From the NCBI GenBank assembly GCA_965238045.1, contig CBDEGU010000011.1:496001-560000 (forward strand): 64,000 nt of DNA. Direction: 5' to 3'. Under the pieces are notes generated by a model. It did no database searches and was not told where the DNA came from. It saw only the letters and a list, made by a program, of their open reading frames with translations. Each line of letters opens with the position of its first letter. Within the stretch, counting starts at the first letter, position 1. The position numbers and the translations under genes were made by a program. Below, piece by piece: positions 35,015-43,838 of this stretch. The stretch is from CBDEGU01 sp965238045 (GTDB lineage: Bacteria > Acidobacteriota > Terriglobia > Bryobacterales > UBA6623).

Positions 35015-36757
35015 TTACGGGCCGGTGGCCAGCCGCGGTTCGGTTACGGTCAGAATCTGATCGGCGGTGATGTTATTGAGCTGCTGGCGGATGCCGCTTG
35101 GCCAGTCGATTACTAGTTTCTCGACGAGGGCTTCCTCTCCCAGGCCGAAATGAACTCTGCCGTCGCTTGCCGACTGATAGCTTCCCGCCGTGGTGGCATA
35201 ACCCCACTGCTCGGCGCCCGACGGGGAGCGGATGTGCAGCTTGGCGCCCTGCCCGTCGCGGTTGCTCGTGGCGCCGATGAGCTTGATCTCCAGCCAGTGG
35301 CGCGGCAAGGAGGAGGCATTGCTGTAAAGCACCGCCGGGTAGTCGCCAAGCACGCCGACGACGATATCGATGTCGCCGTCATTGTCGAGATCACCGAACG
35401 CGGCGCCTCGGCCAGCGAGGTTCTTGCTGAAGATCGCGCCGCTCTCGCGGGACACGTCGGTGAACTTGCCGCGGTCGTTGCGGACCAGCAGCGGAGGCTG
35501 GAGGTAGGGGATGGTGGGATCCATCCGTTCAACGTTATCGAGGACGTGGCTTTGCGCGACGAAGAGATCCTTCCAGCCGTCGTGATCATAGTCGAAGAAA
35601 CGGACTCCCCAGCCAGAAAGGAAGTTCGTGATGCGCGCCAGATAGGTTTGCCGGGTGCGATAGGAAAAGTACCCGCTCTTATCGTTGCGGTAGAGCGCGT
35701 ATAACTCCTTGGCGAGGTTGGTAATGATGACGTCGGGACGGCCGTCGTTGTCATAGTCGTTGAAGTCGATTCCCATGCCGGCGTAGGTGCCGCCGTCCTC
35801 GTTATAGGCCAGGCCGGCAAGGAGACCCTGTTCGCTGAAGGCGCCATCGCCCTCGTTGTGAAAGAGCAACTGTGCGACCGAATCGTTGGCCACGGCGACG
35901 TCGGTTCGCCCGTCGCCGTCATAGTCGTTAAACGCCACGCCCAGTGACTTGCCCAGAACGCGGCCGATGCCCGACGACTCGGAAACGTCGCTGAAGGCGC
36001 CGTCGCCATTGTTGCGGTAGAGGATGTTGCGGACGGGCTGAAAACGCGTCGGGCTGCAATAGACCTGAATCTCGGCCCCGCATCGAATGTTTTTCGCAAA
36101 ATCCCAATCGAGGTAACGGGTCAGGAACAGATCGAGGTCGCCGTCGTGGTCGTAGTCGAAGAATCCCGCGCTGGCCGACCAGCCGCCGGCCGCGACACCG
36201 GCCGCCGCCGTTACATCCTCGAAGGTTCCGTCGCCGCGATTGCGGTAGAGGACATTCGGGCCGAAATGGGTGACGTAGAGATCGACGAAGCCGTCGTTAT
36301 CGAAGTCACCGGCGGCCACGCCCATGCCGTAACCGGAATGTCCCTTTCCGCTGACGCCTGCTTTCTCGGTGACGTCGGAGAATTTGCCCGTGCCAAGATT
36401 ACGGTAGAGGCGGTGGAATTGCCCGAGTTGCGAGCGGTCGATCGTGACGGTTTGATCCGGGCCGCGGTCGAGACCGCCGCTGTTGACGAAGAAAATGTCG
36501 AGTAACCCGTCGTCGTCGTAGTCGAGGAGGGCGACGCCTCCGCCCATGGTCTCGATGAGGTATTTTTCGGGTTGCGGGCTGGCGTGGTGCTTGAAGGTGA
36601 TGCCGGCTTCGGCGCGGCGGTCTTCAAAGGACGGCGCTTGCTGGGTTGCTTGCTGGGCTGGGGCTGGCCCTCGAGTCAGATCCAAAGCGAAAGCCAGCAA
36701 AAGGATGGAGAGGAACAATCCGCGCCCTGGAGGACGTTCTCTGTGGAAGGGAATCAT
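35015..36757 (-). CDS. CRTAC1-like protein with FG-GAP/VCBS repeats and ASPIC/UnbV C-terminus
   Basis: About 580 residues from ATG 36757; the open frame continues to 37264, but that part overlaps the toxin-antitoxin genes and is not protein-like. Signal peptide (GLFLSILLLAFALDLT), then repeated integrin-type calcium loops of the pattern DYDDDGLLDIFFVN, DFDNDGFVDLYVT, DYDHDGDLDLFLT, DYDGDGRTDVAVAND, DYDNDGRPDVIITN, DYDHDGWKDLFVA and DLDNDGDIDIVVG, forming a beta-propeller. The end (GQGAKLHIRSPSGAEQWGYATTAGSYQSASDGRVHFGLG, then DWPSG) is the ASPIC/UnbV domain. Extracellular, probably carbohydrate- or protein-binding. Divergent from the toxin-antitoxin pair. Confidence 0.88.
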   Translation of the reverse strand: MIPFHRERPPGRGLFLSILLLAFALDLTRGPAPAQQATQQAPSFEDRRAEAGITFKHHASPQPEKYLIETMGGGVALLDYDDDGLLDIFFVNSGGLDRGPDQTVTIDRSQLGQFHRLYRNLGTGKFSDVTEKAGVSGKGHSGYGMGVAAGDFDNDGFVDLYVTHFGPNVLYRNRGDGTFEDVTAAAGVAAGGWSASAGFFDYDHDGDLDLFLTRYLDWDFAKNIRCGAEIQVYCSPTRFQPVRNILYRNNGDGAFSDVSESSGIGRVLGKSLGVAFNDYDGDGRTDVAVANDSVAQLLFHNEGDGAFSEQGLLAGLAYNEDGGTYAGMGIDFNDYDNDGRPDVIITNLAKELYALYRNDKSGYFSYRTRQTYLARITNFLSGWGVRFFDYDHDGWKDLFVAQSHVLDNVERMDPTIPYLQPPLLVRNDRGKFTDVSRESGAIFSKNLAGRGAAFGDLDNDGDIDIVVGVLGDYPAVLYSNASSLPRHWLEIKLIGATSNRDGQGAKLHIRSPSGAEQWGYATTAGSYQSASDGRVHFGLGEEALVEKLVIDWPSGIRQQLNNITADQILTVTEPRLATGP

Positions 36758-36873
36758 GGAGCTTGCAGGATGCTCGGGACCGTCTGGCGCCGCGGCGGTG
36801 GCCGGTACGGCAGCGCGGGCCTGTACGGGACCGACACTTCGGAGTATACTCCACAGGCTGTTTCGGTTGACTA

Positions 36874-36900
36874 ATACGTATGATACGTGTACGGTATGTA
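36874..36900. promoter_or_regulatory. Possible autoregulatory operator of the toxin-antitoxin pair
   Basis: atacgtatgatacgtgtacg followed by gtatgta repeats the word tacgt/tacgg at 7-8 base intervals just before the antitoxin start. MazE-type antitoxins bind such short repeats, so this is a plausible repression site. Inference from position and repetition only. Confidence 0.35.
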
Positions 36901-37132
36901 TGTGACCAGAAAGCTGACTATTACTGTCTCGGAAGAGGTTTATAGAGGGCTGCACGGCAAGATCGGCAGGGGGCGCATCAGCGGTTTTATTGATGCGCTG
37001 GCCCGGCCGCATGTTGTGGACACTGAGCTTGACGCTGCCTACAAAGGGATGGCGGCCGATCGGCACCGAGAGGCCGAGGCCGAGGAATGGGTTGAAAACC
37101 TGGCTGGTGATGTGGCCGATGAAGCGCGGTGA
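36896..37132 (+). CDS. Type II antitoxin, MazE/ribbon-helix-helix-like
   Basis: 78 residues from ATG 36896 (a GTG at 36887 and another at 36902 are alternatives). The opening MYVTRKLTITVSEEVYRGLHGKI reads as a DNA-binding beta-strand and helix, and the acidic C-terminus (ELDAAYKGMAADRHREAEAEEWVENLAGDVADE) is the usual toxin-wrapping tail. It overlaps the toxin gene by 14 bases, so expression is coupled. It neutralises the toxin and probably represses the operon. Confidence 0.8.
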   Translation: MYVTRKLTITVSEEVYRGLHGKIGRGRISGFIDALARPHVVDTELDAAYKGMAADRHREAEAEEWVENLAGDVADEAR

Positions 37133-37457
37133 GGTCTGGTGGGTCAGCTTCGACCCGGCGATCGGGGGCGAAATCCGCAAGACCCGCCCTGCCGTCATCG
37201 TCAGTCGCGATGCCTCCAATCGCCACCTCAACCGGGTCCAGGTTGTCCCGCTGACCAGCAACACCGATAAACTCTACCCTTGCGAGGCCTACGTGATCGT
37301 GGAGAATCAGACTGGGGGGGAGCAGACCGCTAAGGCCATGGCTGACCAACTTACGACCGTCTCCAAGAAACGTTTGCGCAACCGAGCCGGGCTTCTTTCT
37401 CCCAAAGACATGGACAGCGTCGGGCGTGTCATCCGGCTGCATTTGGATCTGCGGTGA
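37119..37457 (+). CDS. MazF/PemK-family endoribonuclease toxin
   Basis: 112 residues from ATG 37119. Complete MazF fold: MKRGEVWWVSFDPAIGGEIRKTRPAVIVS, then VQVVPLTSN, and AMADQLTTVSKKRLRNRAGLL, with the conserved Arg (KTRPAV) and Thr/Ser (PLTS) of the RNA-cleaving site. When freed from the antitoxin it should cut mRNA at short motifs and arrest growth. Its start lies inside the antitoxin gene (ATGAAGCGCGGTGA overlap). Confidence 0.9.
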   Translation: MKRGEVWWVSFDPAIGGEIRKTRPAVIVSRDASNRHLNRVQVVPLTSNTDKLYPCEAYVIVENQTGGEQTAKAMADQLTTVSKKRLRNRAGLLSPKDMDSVGRVIRLHLDLR

Positions 37458-37711
37458 TTGATCACCCCCACTTGTCCGGCTGACTCGATGATGCCTTAGA
37501 TCGGCTGGGTACGCTATGCTTTTTCAGGCAGCCGCAACCGGTCCCTGATTTCGCCCCGCCCTGATTCCCCCGGTTTTCCCTTGAAAATCTCGCCCAAGGG
37601 CGGCATACTTTCTATCGGAGGGCGCTGGCTCTGTCGTTTCGGCTGAACCAGGACCAGGTCAATAGTGTGACTTGTGGGCTGGCTCTGACCGGCCGGAAGG
37701 AGTTGCAGGCG

Positions 37712-38875
37712 ATGAACTACGTGATCATCCGAATCTTGCTCGTCTTTTGTTTTTCTTCATGCAGCTTGTTGGCCTGCTCGTGGGACTATCCGATCTGGAT
37801 TCCGCGAAGCAATGACGCTGATCCTCTTTACAGATTTGTAAAACACGGTAAGGCTGGGTACATCGACCGGACCGGAAAGGTCGTCATTAAGCCGAAGTTC
37901 CCGACCTCCGGTAACTACGGCGACGAATTCCATGCCGGCCTGCTCGATACGGACATCAGCGAGGGTGAGTACGTGAACCGCCAGGGCGAGCGGGCTTTCG
38001 AGAAAAGTTTCTATCGCGGATGGGAGTTTTCTGAGGGCTTGGCTGTCGTGATGGAAGAAGAGGGTGGGCTGTGGGGGTACATTGACGCGACCGGCGAATT
38101 CGCGATCTCGCCGCGGTTCCAGGGGCACCCGCACGGCTACGTGTCCTCCTTTTCAGACGGACTCGCCAGCGCAAAGGTTGGTGAGAAGCATGGTTATATT
38201 GACAAGACTGGAGAGTTTGTGATCAAGTACCGATTCCTGGTCGCGAACCGTTTTATTGAGGGAATGGCCCGTGTGGTGGCAGTTGACCAACCGTGCATCT
38301 ACGTCAGCGATGGCCCCTGCTCTGGCCTCCAAGTGCTGCCGGAAGGAACCCCCTGGACCGAAGGCCTGCCGTTCTGCAAGTACACCTTTGTCGACAAGTC
38401 AGGAGACCTTCTGCGAGACCAGTTCGACCAACTCGGGGATTACGCGGAGGGGATGGCGCCTGTCCGCATCAATCGTCAGTGGGGGTATATCGACTCCGCG
38501 GGCGAGATCGTCATCAAACCTTCCTTTGAGGCCGCCTGGCCGTTCTCGGATGGTCTGGCGAGAGTGAAGGCGAGAGACAGATTCGGTTTCATAGACGCGT
38601 CGGGAGAGTGGGTGTTACCTCCGATCTTTGATCAGGCGGGAGATTTTTCTAGCGGTCTGGCGCCGGTGGAACAGACGGGTTACCGCTTCATCAATAAGCG
38701 TGGTTTCCAGGCTTTCCCTGGCCGGTTCGCTGAAGCCAGTCCTTTCTTCAAGGGGTTGGCTCATGTCCAACTGTTTGAAATAGGAGACGATGGTCTATCA
38801 GAAGTCAGCCAGAGGTTCGCCTACATCGACACATCCGGCAAAGTCGTGTTTAGTTACGAGCAGTCGTGGGAGTAG
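37712..38875 (+). CDS. WG-repeat lipoprotein
   Basis: 387 residues from ATG 37712, with GGAAGGAG about 9 bases upstream. A signal peptide with a lipobox (FCFSSCSLLAC) predicts a lipid-anchored envelope protein. About nine WG/KWG-type repeats follow: GYIDRTGKVVIKPKF, WGYIDATGEFAISPRF, HGYIDKTGEFVIKYRF, WGYIDSAGEIVIKPSF, FGFIDASGEWVLPPIF, FAYIDTSGKVVF and more diverged ones. Such repeats form surface propeller-like folds of unknown role. It follows the toxin-antitoxin pair at about 250 bases, in the same direction but probably under its own promoter. Confidence 0.85.
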   Translation: MNYVIIRILLVFCFSSCSLLACSWDYPIWIPRSNDADPLYRFVKHGKAGYIDRTGKVVIKPKFPTSGNYGDEFHAGLLDTDISEGEYVNRQGERAFEKSFYRGWEFSEGLAVVMEEEGGLWGYIDATGEFAISPRFQGHPHGYVSSFSDGLASAKVGEKHGYIDKTGEFVIKYRFLVANRFIEGMARVVAVDQPCIYVSDGPCSGLQVLPEGTPWTEGLPFCKYTFVDKSGDLLRDQFDQLGDYAEGMAPVRINRQWGYIDSAGEIVIKPSFEAAWPFSDGLARVKARDRFGFIDASGEWVLPPIFDQAGDFSSGLAPVEQTGYRFINKRGFQAFPGRFAEASPFFKGLAHVQLFEIGDDGLSEVSQRFAYIDTSGKVVFSYEQSWE

Positions 38876-39030
38876 CTGCCCGATGCCGCGAAGCGCGCTC
38901 CGATGGTGAGACAGTTGATTGACCGACAAGATTGGGGGGCGGAGAGACGGACCGCACTCCTGTTGCGCCAGTGCGGCATGTGATGGGGCCGGAAGGTGCA
39001 GGGACTGGAGCGAAGCGGGTTTGAGGTTTG

Positions 39031-40560
39031 ATGAGCATGTATCTTAGAGCGGCGGTGAAGCAGTTTATGGTTCTGGCGGCGGCGGGTATTTGCTGGCTCG
39101 GGCTGGCGGCGGCTGACGTCGTCGAGCAGGGGCCTCGGGACTCGGCTGCTTCGGGGCTGCGGGCCGGGGTTGCTCGGGCGGATATCACTCCTCCGGCCGG
39201 GATCGCTCAGTTGAACTGGGGCTCGCAAACTCACATTGCGGCGGATGGGGCCGATCCGGTGGGGATGGTGGCTACGGCTTTGGTGATTGCTCACGGGGAT
39301 GAGCGGTTCGCGATGGTGGACATCGATAGTCTGTTCCCGGACTATTTTTCCGGCGCCATTGAGCGGGCCGCCAAGCTGACTGGCATTCCGGCGTCGCGGA
39401 TACGTTTGGCGGCCACGCATACCCATGCCGGTCCGATGCTGTCGGCGGCCAAGGGTCCGGCGGGCTCGGACCTGACGGCGCATCTGGCGATGATCGGGCG
39501 CTACCGCTCCTATACTACCGATAAGATTGTCGGCGCGATCGTCGAAGCGAATCGGCGGCTGCGACCCGCGCACATCCATGGCGGACGAGGACAGGGGACG
39601 ATCAACGTCAACCGGCGCGTTCGCGCCGAGGGCGACAGGCCTCCAGCGGTGGGCCGTAATCCGGCCGGCTTTGTCGACCGCGAGCTGGTTGTGTTCCGAA
39701 TCGACGACGCCGAGGGCCGGCCGATCGCCATCCTGTCGAATTTTCAATGCCACGGCACGGTGCTGGCCTACGAGAACAAATACCTCTCGGCGGACTGGCC
39801 TGGTATGACGCGGAAGGTCGTCGAGCAAGCCTTCCCCGGCGCGCTGTGCTTGTTCTTTCAAGGCGCGGCGGGGAACCAGGGGCCGATCGAGGGATTTACG
39901 GGCGACCTGGGGGTGGCGCACCGGCTGGGGGCGACGCTGGGACATCAGATCGCCGCCGTTGCGCTGGGGATTGAAACCGTGCGCCGCGAGCCGACCTTCG
40001 AGGGATTTGTCGAATCGACCGCTTACCAGGCGAAACAGCATTGGCGGGTGAAGGGGCCGCGGGACGCCACGCTGCGATTCGCCAGCAAGGTGATCGAGCT
40101 GCCGCGGCGGCGCTATGGCGAAGAGGAAATTTCGGCCATGGCGCGGCGTCTGGCCGATGCCGAGGAAAAACTCGATGCGGCCGGGCGATCGGGCGACGCG
40201 TGGAAGAAGCATCAGGCCGAGGCGCGGGCGAGGCGTTTTTCGGATCTGCTGAAGAAATGGAAGCAGCCCGCCGATGTGTCGCCGGTGCGGCTGGAGGTGC
40301 AGGTTTTGCGCATCGGGGAGCTGGCGATCGTCGCGATGCCGGGCGAGATGTTCGCTGAAATCGGCGTGGCGATCAAGAAGGCATCGCCGTTCGCGTTCAC
40401 GATGTTCGCCGGCTATTCGAGCGGAACGGGCGGGGGCTATATGCCGACCGAAGCCGAATACGCTTTCGGCGGCTACGAGGTCGAGCGTACACCCTACGGG
40501 CGGCGGGCGGCGCAAGAACTCATCGAGCAGGCAACGGCGCTATTCGATGAGGTTCGGTAA
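39031..40560 (+). CDS. Exported neutral/alkaline ceramidase-like hydrolase
   Basis: 509 residues with a signal peptide (FMVLAAAGICWLGLAAAD). Ceramidase-type metal motifs are visible: ARADITPPAGIAQLNWGSQT near the start, IRLAATHTHAGPMLS with two His, NFQCHGTVLAYENKYLSADWPG, and the serine-rich segment FQGAAGNQGPIEGF. The later part ends with YSSGTGGGYMPTEAEYAFGGYEVER. Related proteins cleave amide bonds of ceramides or act on other lipids; the Planctomycete/Acidobacterial group is uncharacterised. GAGG lies close upstream. The next gene starts 5 bases after its stop, so the two form an operon. Confidence 0.82.
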   Translation: MSMYLRAAVKQFMVLAAAGICWLGLAAADVVEQGPRDSAASGLRAGVARADITPPAGIAQLNWGSQTHIAADGADPVGMVATALVIAHGDERFAMVDIDSLFPDYFSGAIERAAKLTGIPASRIRLAATHTHAGPMLSAAKGPAGSDLTAHLAMIGRYRSYTTDKIVGAIVEANRRLRPAHIHGGRGQGTINVNRRVRAEGDRPPAVGRNPAGFVDRELVVFRIDDAEGRPIAILSNFQCHGTVLAYENKYLSADWPGMTRKVVEQAFPGALCLFFQGAAGNQGPIEGFTGDLGVAHRLGATLGHQIAAVALGIETVRREPTFEGFVESTAYQAKQHWRVKGPRDATLRFASKVIELPRRRYGEEEISAMARRLADAEEKLDAAGRSGDAWKKHQAEARARRFSDLLKKWKQPADVSPVRLEVQVLRIGELAIVAMPGEMFAEIGVAIKKASPFAFTMFAGYSSGTGGGYMPTEAEYAFGGYEVERTPYGRRAAQELIEQATALFDEVR

Positions 40561-40565
40561 GCGCT

Positions 40566-41738
40566 GTGCCGACGCGACGCGACTTTCTCAAGCGATCAGG
40601 CGCGGCGCTGGCTGCTCTCGATCCGGCGCTGGGACCGGCACCGGGCCGGGGAACAGACGAATCCTCCGACAGGTTTCGTCTTTGGGCGTTCAGTGACGCG
40701 CATGTCGGCAGTGACCTCCGTTACGGTAATCGCGAGAGTTTAGTCGAGGCCATTCAACAGTCGGAATTCGGTACTCCCGACGGCGCGCCCTCGTTTGACT
40801 GGGACATTGCGGTGGATCTGGGGGATCAGTCCGGAGCACAGCATTTGCCTGACGATGCCGAGGGCGAAGAAGTCGTTCGGCAGTTTCGCAAAGGCCTTCG
40901 AAAACACAAGCGAGAGGACGTGTATAGCCTTTGCGGCAATCACGACCGCAGCGGAATGGATGAGCCGAAGAACTGGTGGTGGCGCAAATGGCTCGATCCG
41001 ATGGGTGAGTTCACGCGGCACTCGGGCGTTGACCCGGCGCGGCGGACTTATCCGGTTGAGGGGACTTGGGAGCATTATTCGTTTCAGGCGGGCAATGTGT
41101 TGTTCCTGATGATGAGCGACATCAATGAACCGAGCCAGCGGCCGGGACGCGACCTGCTCGGCGGCAACCCCGGAGGCGTCGTCTCGGGAGAAACCTTTGC
41201 CTGGTGGAAGCGGATGGTCGAGGCGAATCAGGACAAGATTATCGTTTCGGCGCATCACTACGTGCTGAAAAACACCACCGTTGCGTCGGGCGAGTGGGAG
41301 GGGATGCGCAAGGACGCCAGCGGGCTGTGGCGCTCCCACTATCACGGCTATAAGGCGCTGGGAACCCCGCGCGGGGCTTCCTATCTGTTCTGGACCGGCG
41401 GAAGACGGGACGCGCAGGCGTTTGAGAAGTATTTGGAAGCGCATCCGGGAGCGATTGATCTTTGGCTCGGCGCGCACACGCACACGCACCCGGTCGACAG
41501 CTACGGCAATAAGTCTCACGTCGAGACCAAGTGGGGAGTGCACTTCGTGAACGTGTCGGCACTGGCCCGGCATCACGCCCGACGGACAACCGTTCCGATG
41601 AGCCGCCACTTCACTTTTCAGGGGGCCGAAGCGCGGGTTGGGTGCTATTTGCATAGCTGTGACTACGCGGCGGCGGGATGGTATGAGAGAGCGGAGCGGC
41701 GGCTGCGGCTGCGGAAGGAATTTCGATGGTCGCCGTGA
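40566..41738 (+). CDS. Calcineurin-like metallophosphoesterase, Tat-type signal
   Basis: 390 residues from GTG 40566. A twin-arginine-like N-terminus (MPTRRDFLKRSGAALAAL) is followed by the metallophosphatase motifs LWAFSDAHVGSDL (D-x-H), IAVDLGDQSGAQ (GD), YSLCGNHDRSGM (GNHD), IIVSAHHYVLK (H) and LWLGAHTHTHPVD (GHxH-like). It probably hydrolyses phosphoesters in the periplasm; its tight coupling to the ceramidase-like gene suggests a shared lipid-derived substrate, which is inference. Confidence 0.85.
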   Translation: MPTRRDFLKRSGAALAALDPALGPAPGRGTDESSDRFRLWAFSDAHVGSDLRYGNRESLVEAIQQSEFGTPDGAPSFDWDIAVDLGDQSGAQHLPDDAEGEEVVRQFRKGLRKHKREDVYSLCGNHDRSGMDEPKNWWWRKWLDPMGEFTRHSGVDPARRTYPVEGTWEHYSFQAGNVLFLMMSDINEPSQRPGRDLLGGNPGGVVSGETFAWWKRMVEANQDKIIVSAHHYVLKNTTVASGEWEGMRKDASGLWRSHYHGYKALGTPRGASYLFWTGGRRDAQAFEKYLEAHPGAIDLWLGAHTHTHPVDSYGNKSHVETKWGVHFVNVSALARHHARRTTVPMSRHFTFQGAEARVGCYLHSCDYAAAGWYERAERRLRLRKEFRWSP

Positions 41739-42040
41739 GGTGGCGGCGAGAGAGGAGCGCCGTCCAGCCCTCATTTTTACCACGGGCTACTCGTGCTGCT
41801 GTGTTACAAAACTCCTGAACCGCAAAAAGGGCATCGCTCGAACTGCCGCGGGATGTGGCGGGCTGCCTACGCCTCTTGGATTTCCTATTTCTATCGAGAC
41901 GAGAGAAACGCCTGGCTAAAAGGTTACTTTATATTATGCGGGAGCCAATTGGGTGAGAAGAAACCGCCAATCTGCCAGAACCAGTGCCCGCAGATGGGAT
42001 GGGCCGTGCCTATCGCTGCCAGCCTTGAGGGACTCACGAT

Positions 42041-42341
42041 TCAAACGCTACGGCCGCGCCTCGCGACGCTGATCGAGACGGTCGGCTCCATTCTCAAAGA
42101 TACGCGGGCCCAGTTGCGCTATGCCTCCTCTCAAGCTACGCTGGGGGTGTATGAGAAGACGATTGCCGAAAACGTGAGGCAGGCTGCCGAAGGTCCTTGT
42201 GGGATGCTCTACCCGAGGATGTATCCAGGCAAGTTGGGCTCTGTGGATTGGTGTTTCCGAGGTGCTCCAGTGAGCGAAGTGCAGACGATTCTGAACACAA
42301 CTGAATGCAACGCGGTTCACTGGTGTGATGTAAGCTATTGA
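42041..42341 (+). pseudogene. Tyrosine integrase relic next to tRNA-Arg
   Basis: The stretch RPRLATLIETVGSILKDTRA, then QLRYASSQATLGVYEKTIAE and NVRQA, matches the C-terminal end of phage-type integrases, where it reads QLRHASIxTTxxVYxxTI. The conserved His of LRH is Tyr here and the first His/Arg box is lost, so it is inactive. The N-terminal part upstream (frame open from about 41793) shows no integrase similarity. The tail resembles integrase C-termini but lacks later motifs. Confidence 0.55.
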
Positions 42342-42352
42342 TTCCAAAATGT

Positions 42353-42429
42353 GGGCGCGTAGCTCAGGCGGATAGAGCATCTGCCTTCTAAGCAGAGGGT
42401 CGCAGGTTCGAGTCCTGCCGCGCCTACCA
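42353..42429 (+). tRNA. tRNA-Arg (anticodon TCT)
   Basis: Cloverleaf with acceptor gggcgcg / cgcgcct, D arm gctc/gagc, anticodon stem tctgc/gcaga around cttctaa, T arm gcagg-ttcgagt-cctgc and encoded CCA at 42427-42429. TCT reads AGA (Arg). A relic of an integrase lies immediately upstream, so the gene has probably served as an integration site. Confidence 0.95.
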
Positions 42430-42962
42430 ATGTTTTCAATAACTTACGGCCGATTTTGGGACCCACGAAAAACCACTGTAGACGATTTTGTAGCTGTTCA
42501 AAGCACCTCAGATCAACAAGCAAGTTCAGGCAATAGGCAATCGACGCGAACGGCCCGCTGGAATAACCGTTGAATTGGGCCCTGCTGATCACCGATCGAC
42601 GGCGGTTCCGGTGCCATCTCCTGTGGGCTGGTCTCAGGTATTGATCGGCGAAACCAAACGATCCGGACGACAGGATCACCGACAGACTCGTCCAAGGCGG
42701 AATGGGAGCTGTCCGCGAATAGCCACTGAGAAATTTATTTCCCACCAACAATCACCCGTCGCCGGACTCTCCCCAGGCGGTCAGCATGCCTGATACCCTG
42801 GTCGAATCGAGGGCTTGAGAGTGCCACGATCGGTTAGCTGGTGCGAACGGGTGTTGGACGAAGCCGCTGGCGCGGCAGAGGTGAAGGGGAGGCCGGCGAG
42901 TGGGGAAGGATTGAAACTTTGTTGAGGTAGAGGAATAATGAGCGACCGAGAGGAGGTCGTTC
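42430..42962. other. Non-coding segment between tRNA-Arg and the IS91-type element
   Basis: About 530 bp with no gene. The stretch just before the recombinase, from about 42900, is probably the end or promoter region of the element; no terminal repeats were found, as expected for IS91-like elements. Confidence 0.5.
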
Positions 42963-43838
42963 ATGACCAAGCTACGTCAGAAGATGATCCAAGACCTGCG
43001 GCTGCGCAGCTATTCGCCGCAGACGATTCGGAGTTATACCAAGGCCGTCGAGGATCTCGCCCGCTACTTCGGCAAGTCGCCGGAGCAACTGGGCCCGAAG
43101 CAGATTCGCGAGTATCAGCTTGACTTGATCGAGCGGCGTAAGCTGGCCGGTGCGACGTTCGGGGTGCGCACGGCGGGGCTGAAGTTCTTCTACAGCCAGA
43201 CACTCGAGCGACCCTGGGTTGTCGAACGCATCGCACGGCCCAAGGTCCGGCGTCGCCTACCGGTCGTGCTGAGCCGTGAAGAAGTGACGGCGCTGTTGGA
43301 CGCCGCGGTGAATCTGAAGCATCGCGCGATCCTCGCGACGCTCTACGGAGCCGGGTTGCGTCTCGACGAAGTGTTGCAACTCGAAGCGGGGGACATTGAC
43401 TCGCAGCGGATGGTGATCCTGGTGCGCCGCGGCAAAGGAGAGAAGCCACGCCAGGTGATGTTGTCTCCCAAGCTACTGGAGTTGCTGCGTCTGTACTGGC
43501 GCTGGGCGAAGCCGAACGAGTTGCTGTTTCCCGGCCGTATCCACGGCGCCCAGCTGCGGCCCTCGGGGGTACGGCAGATCTGCCAAAAGCTTGGTCGCCA
43601 GGCAGGCATCCGCAAACCGGTGAGCCCGCACGTGCTGCGGCATTCCTTTGCCACGCACTTGCTGGAAGCGGGGACGGATCTGCGCACCATCCAGGTCTTG
43701 CTGGGGCACGTCAGTCTCAAGACGACGGCGCGCTATCTGCATGTCTCGGAATTGCGCCTGCGCACGACGCAGAGCCCACTCGAAGCACTCGAGATTCGCG
43801 AAGCGCTCACCGACGACGGGGACCGGCGCCGGCGATGA
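42963..43838 (+). CDS. Tyrosine recombinase associated with an IS91-type element
   Basis: 291 residues from ATG 42963, preceded by GAGGAGG at 42951-42957. A SAM-like DNA-binding N-terminus (LRLRSYSPQTIRSYTKAVEDLARYFGK) precedes the catalytic domain with Arg in YGAGLRLDEVLQL, Lys in RRGKGEKPRQV, HVLRHSFATHL and LLGHVSLKTTARYLHVS (His and nucleophilic Tyr). All six catalytic positions are filled, so it should be active. It overlaps the transposase start by 4 bases (ATGA) and is therefore translationally coupled. Confidence 0.88.
   Translation: MTKLRQKMIQDLRLRSYSPQTIRSYTKAVEDLARYFGKSPEQLGPKQIREYQLDLIERRKLAGATFGVRTAGLKFFYSQTLERPWVVERIARPKVRRRLPVVLSREEVTALLDAAVNLKHRAILATLYGAGLRLDEVLQLEAGDIDSQRMVILVRRGKGEKPRQVMLSPKLLELLRLYWRWAKPNELLFPGRIHGAQLRPSGVRQICQKLGRQAGIRKPVSPHVLRHSFATHLLEAGTDLRTIQVLLGHVSLKTTARYLHVSELRLRTTQSPLEALEIREALTDDGDRRRR

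Noticed and set aside
36990..37118. Upstream extension of the MazF-like toxin frame
   Set aside because: Overlaps the antitoxin gene in another frame; the toxin domain starts exactly at ATG 37119.
36758..37264. Upstream extension of the CRTAC1-like frame
   Set aside because: The region is coding on the other strand (toxin-antitoxin) and precedes the signal peptide at 36757.
38854..40515. 553-codon minus-strand frame
   Set aside because: Shadow of the ceramidase-like gene; the plus-strand frame has the metal motifs and a signal peptide.
42335..42751. Minus-strand frame containing GLEPATLCLEGRCSIRLSY
   Set aside because: This is the well-known false protein read from the antisense strand of a tRNA gene (here tRNA-Arg TCT).
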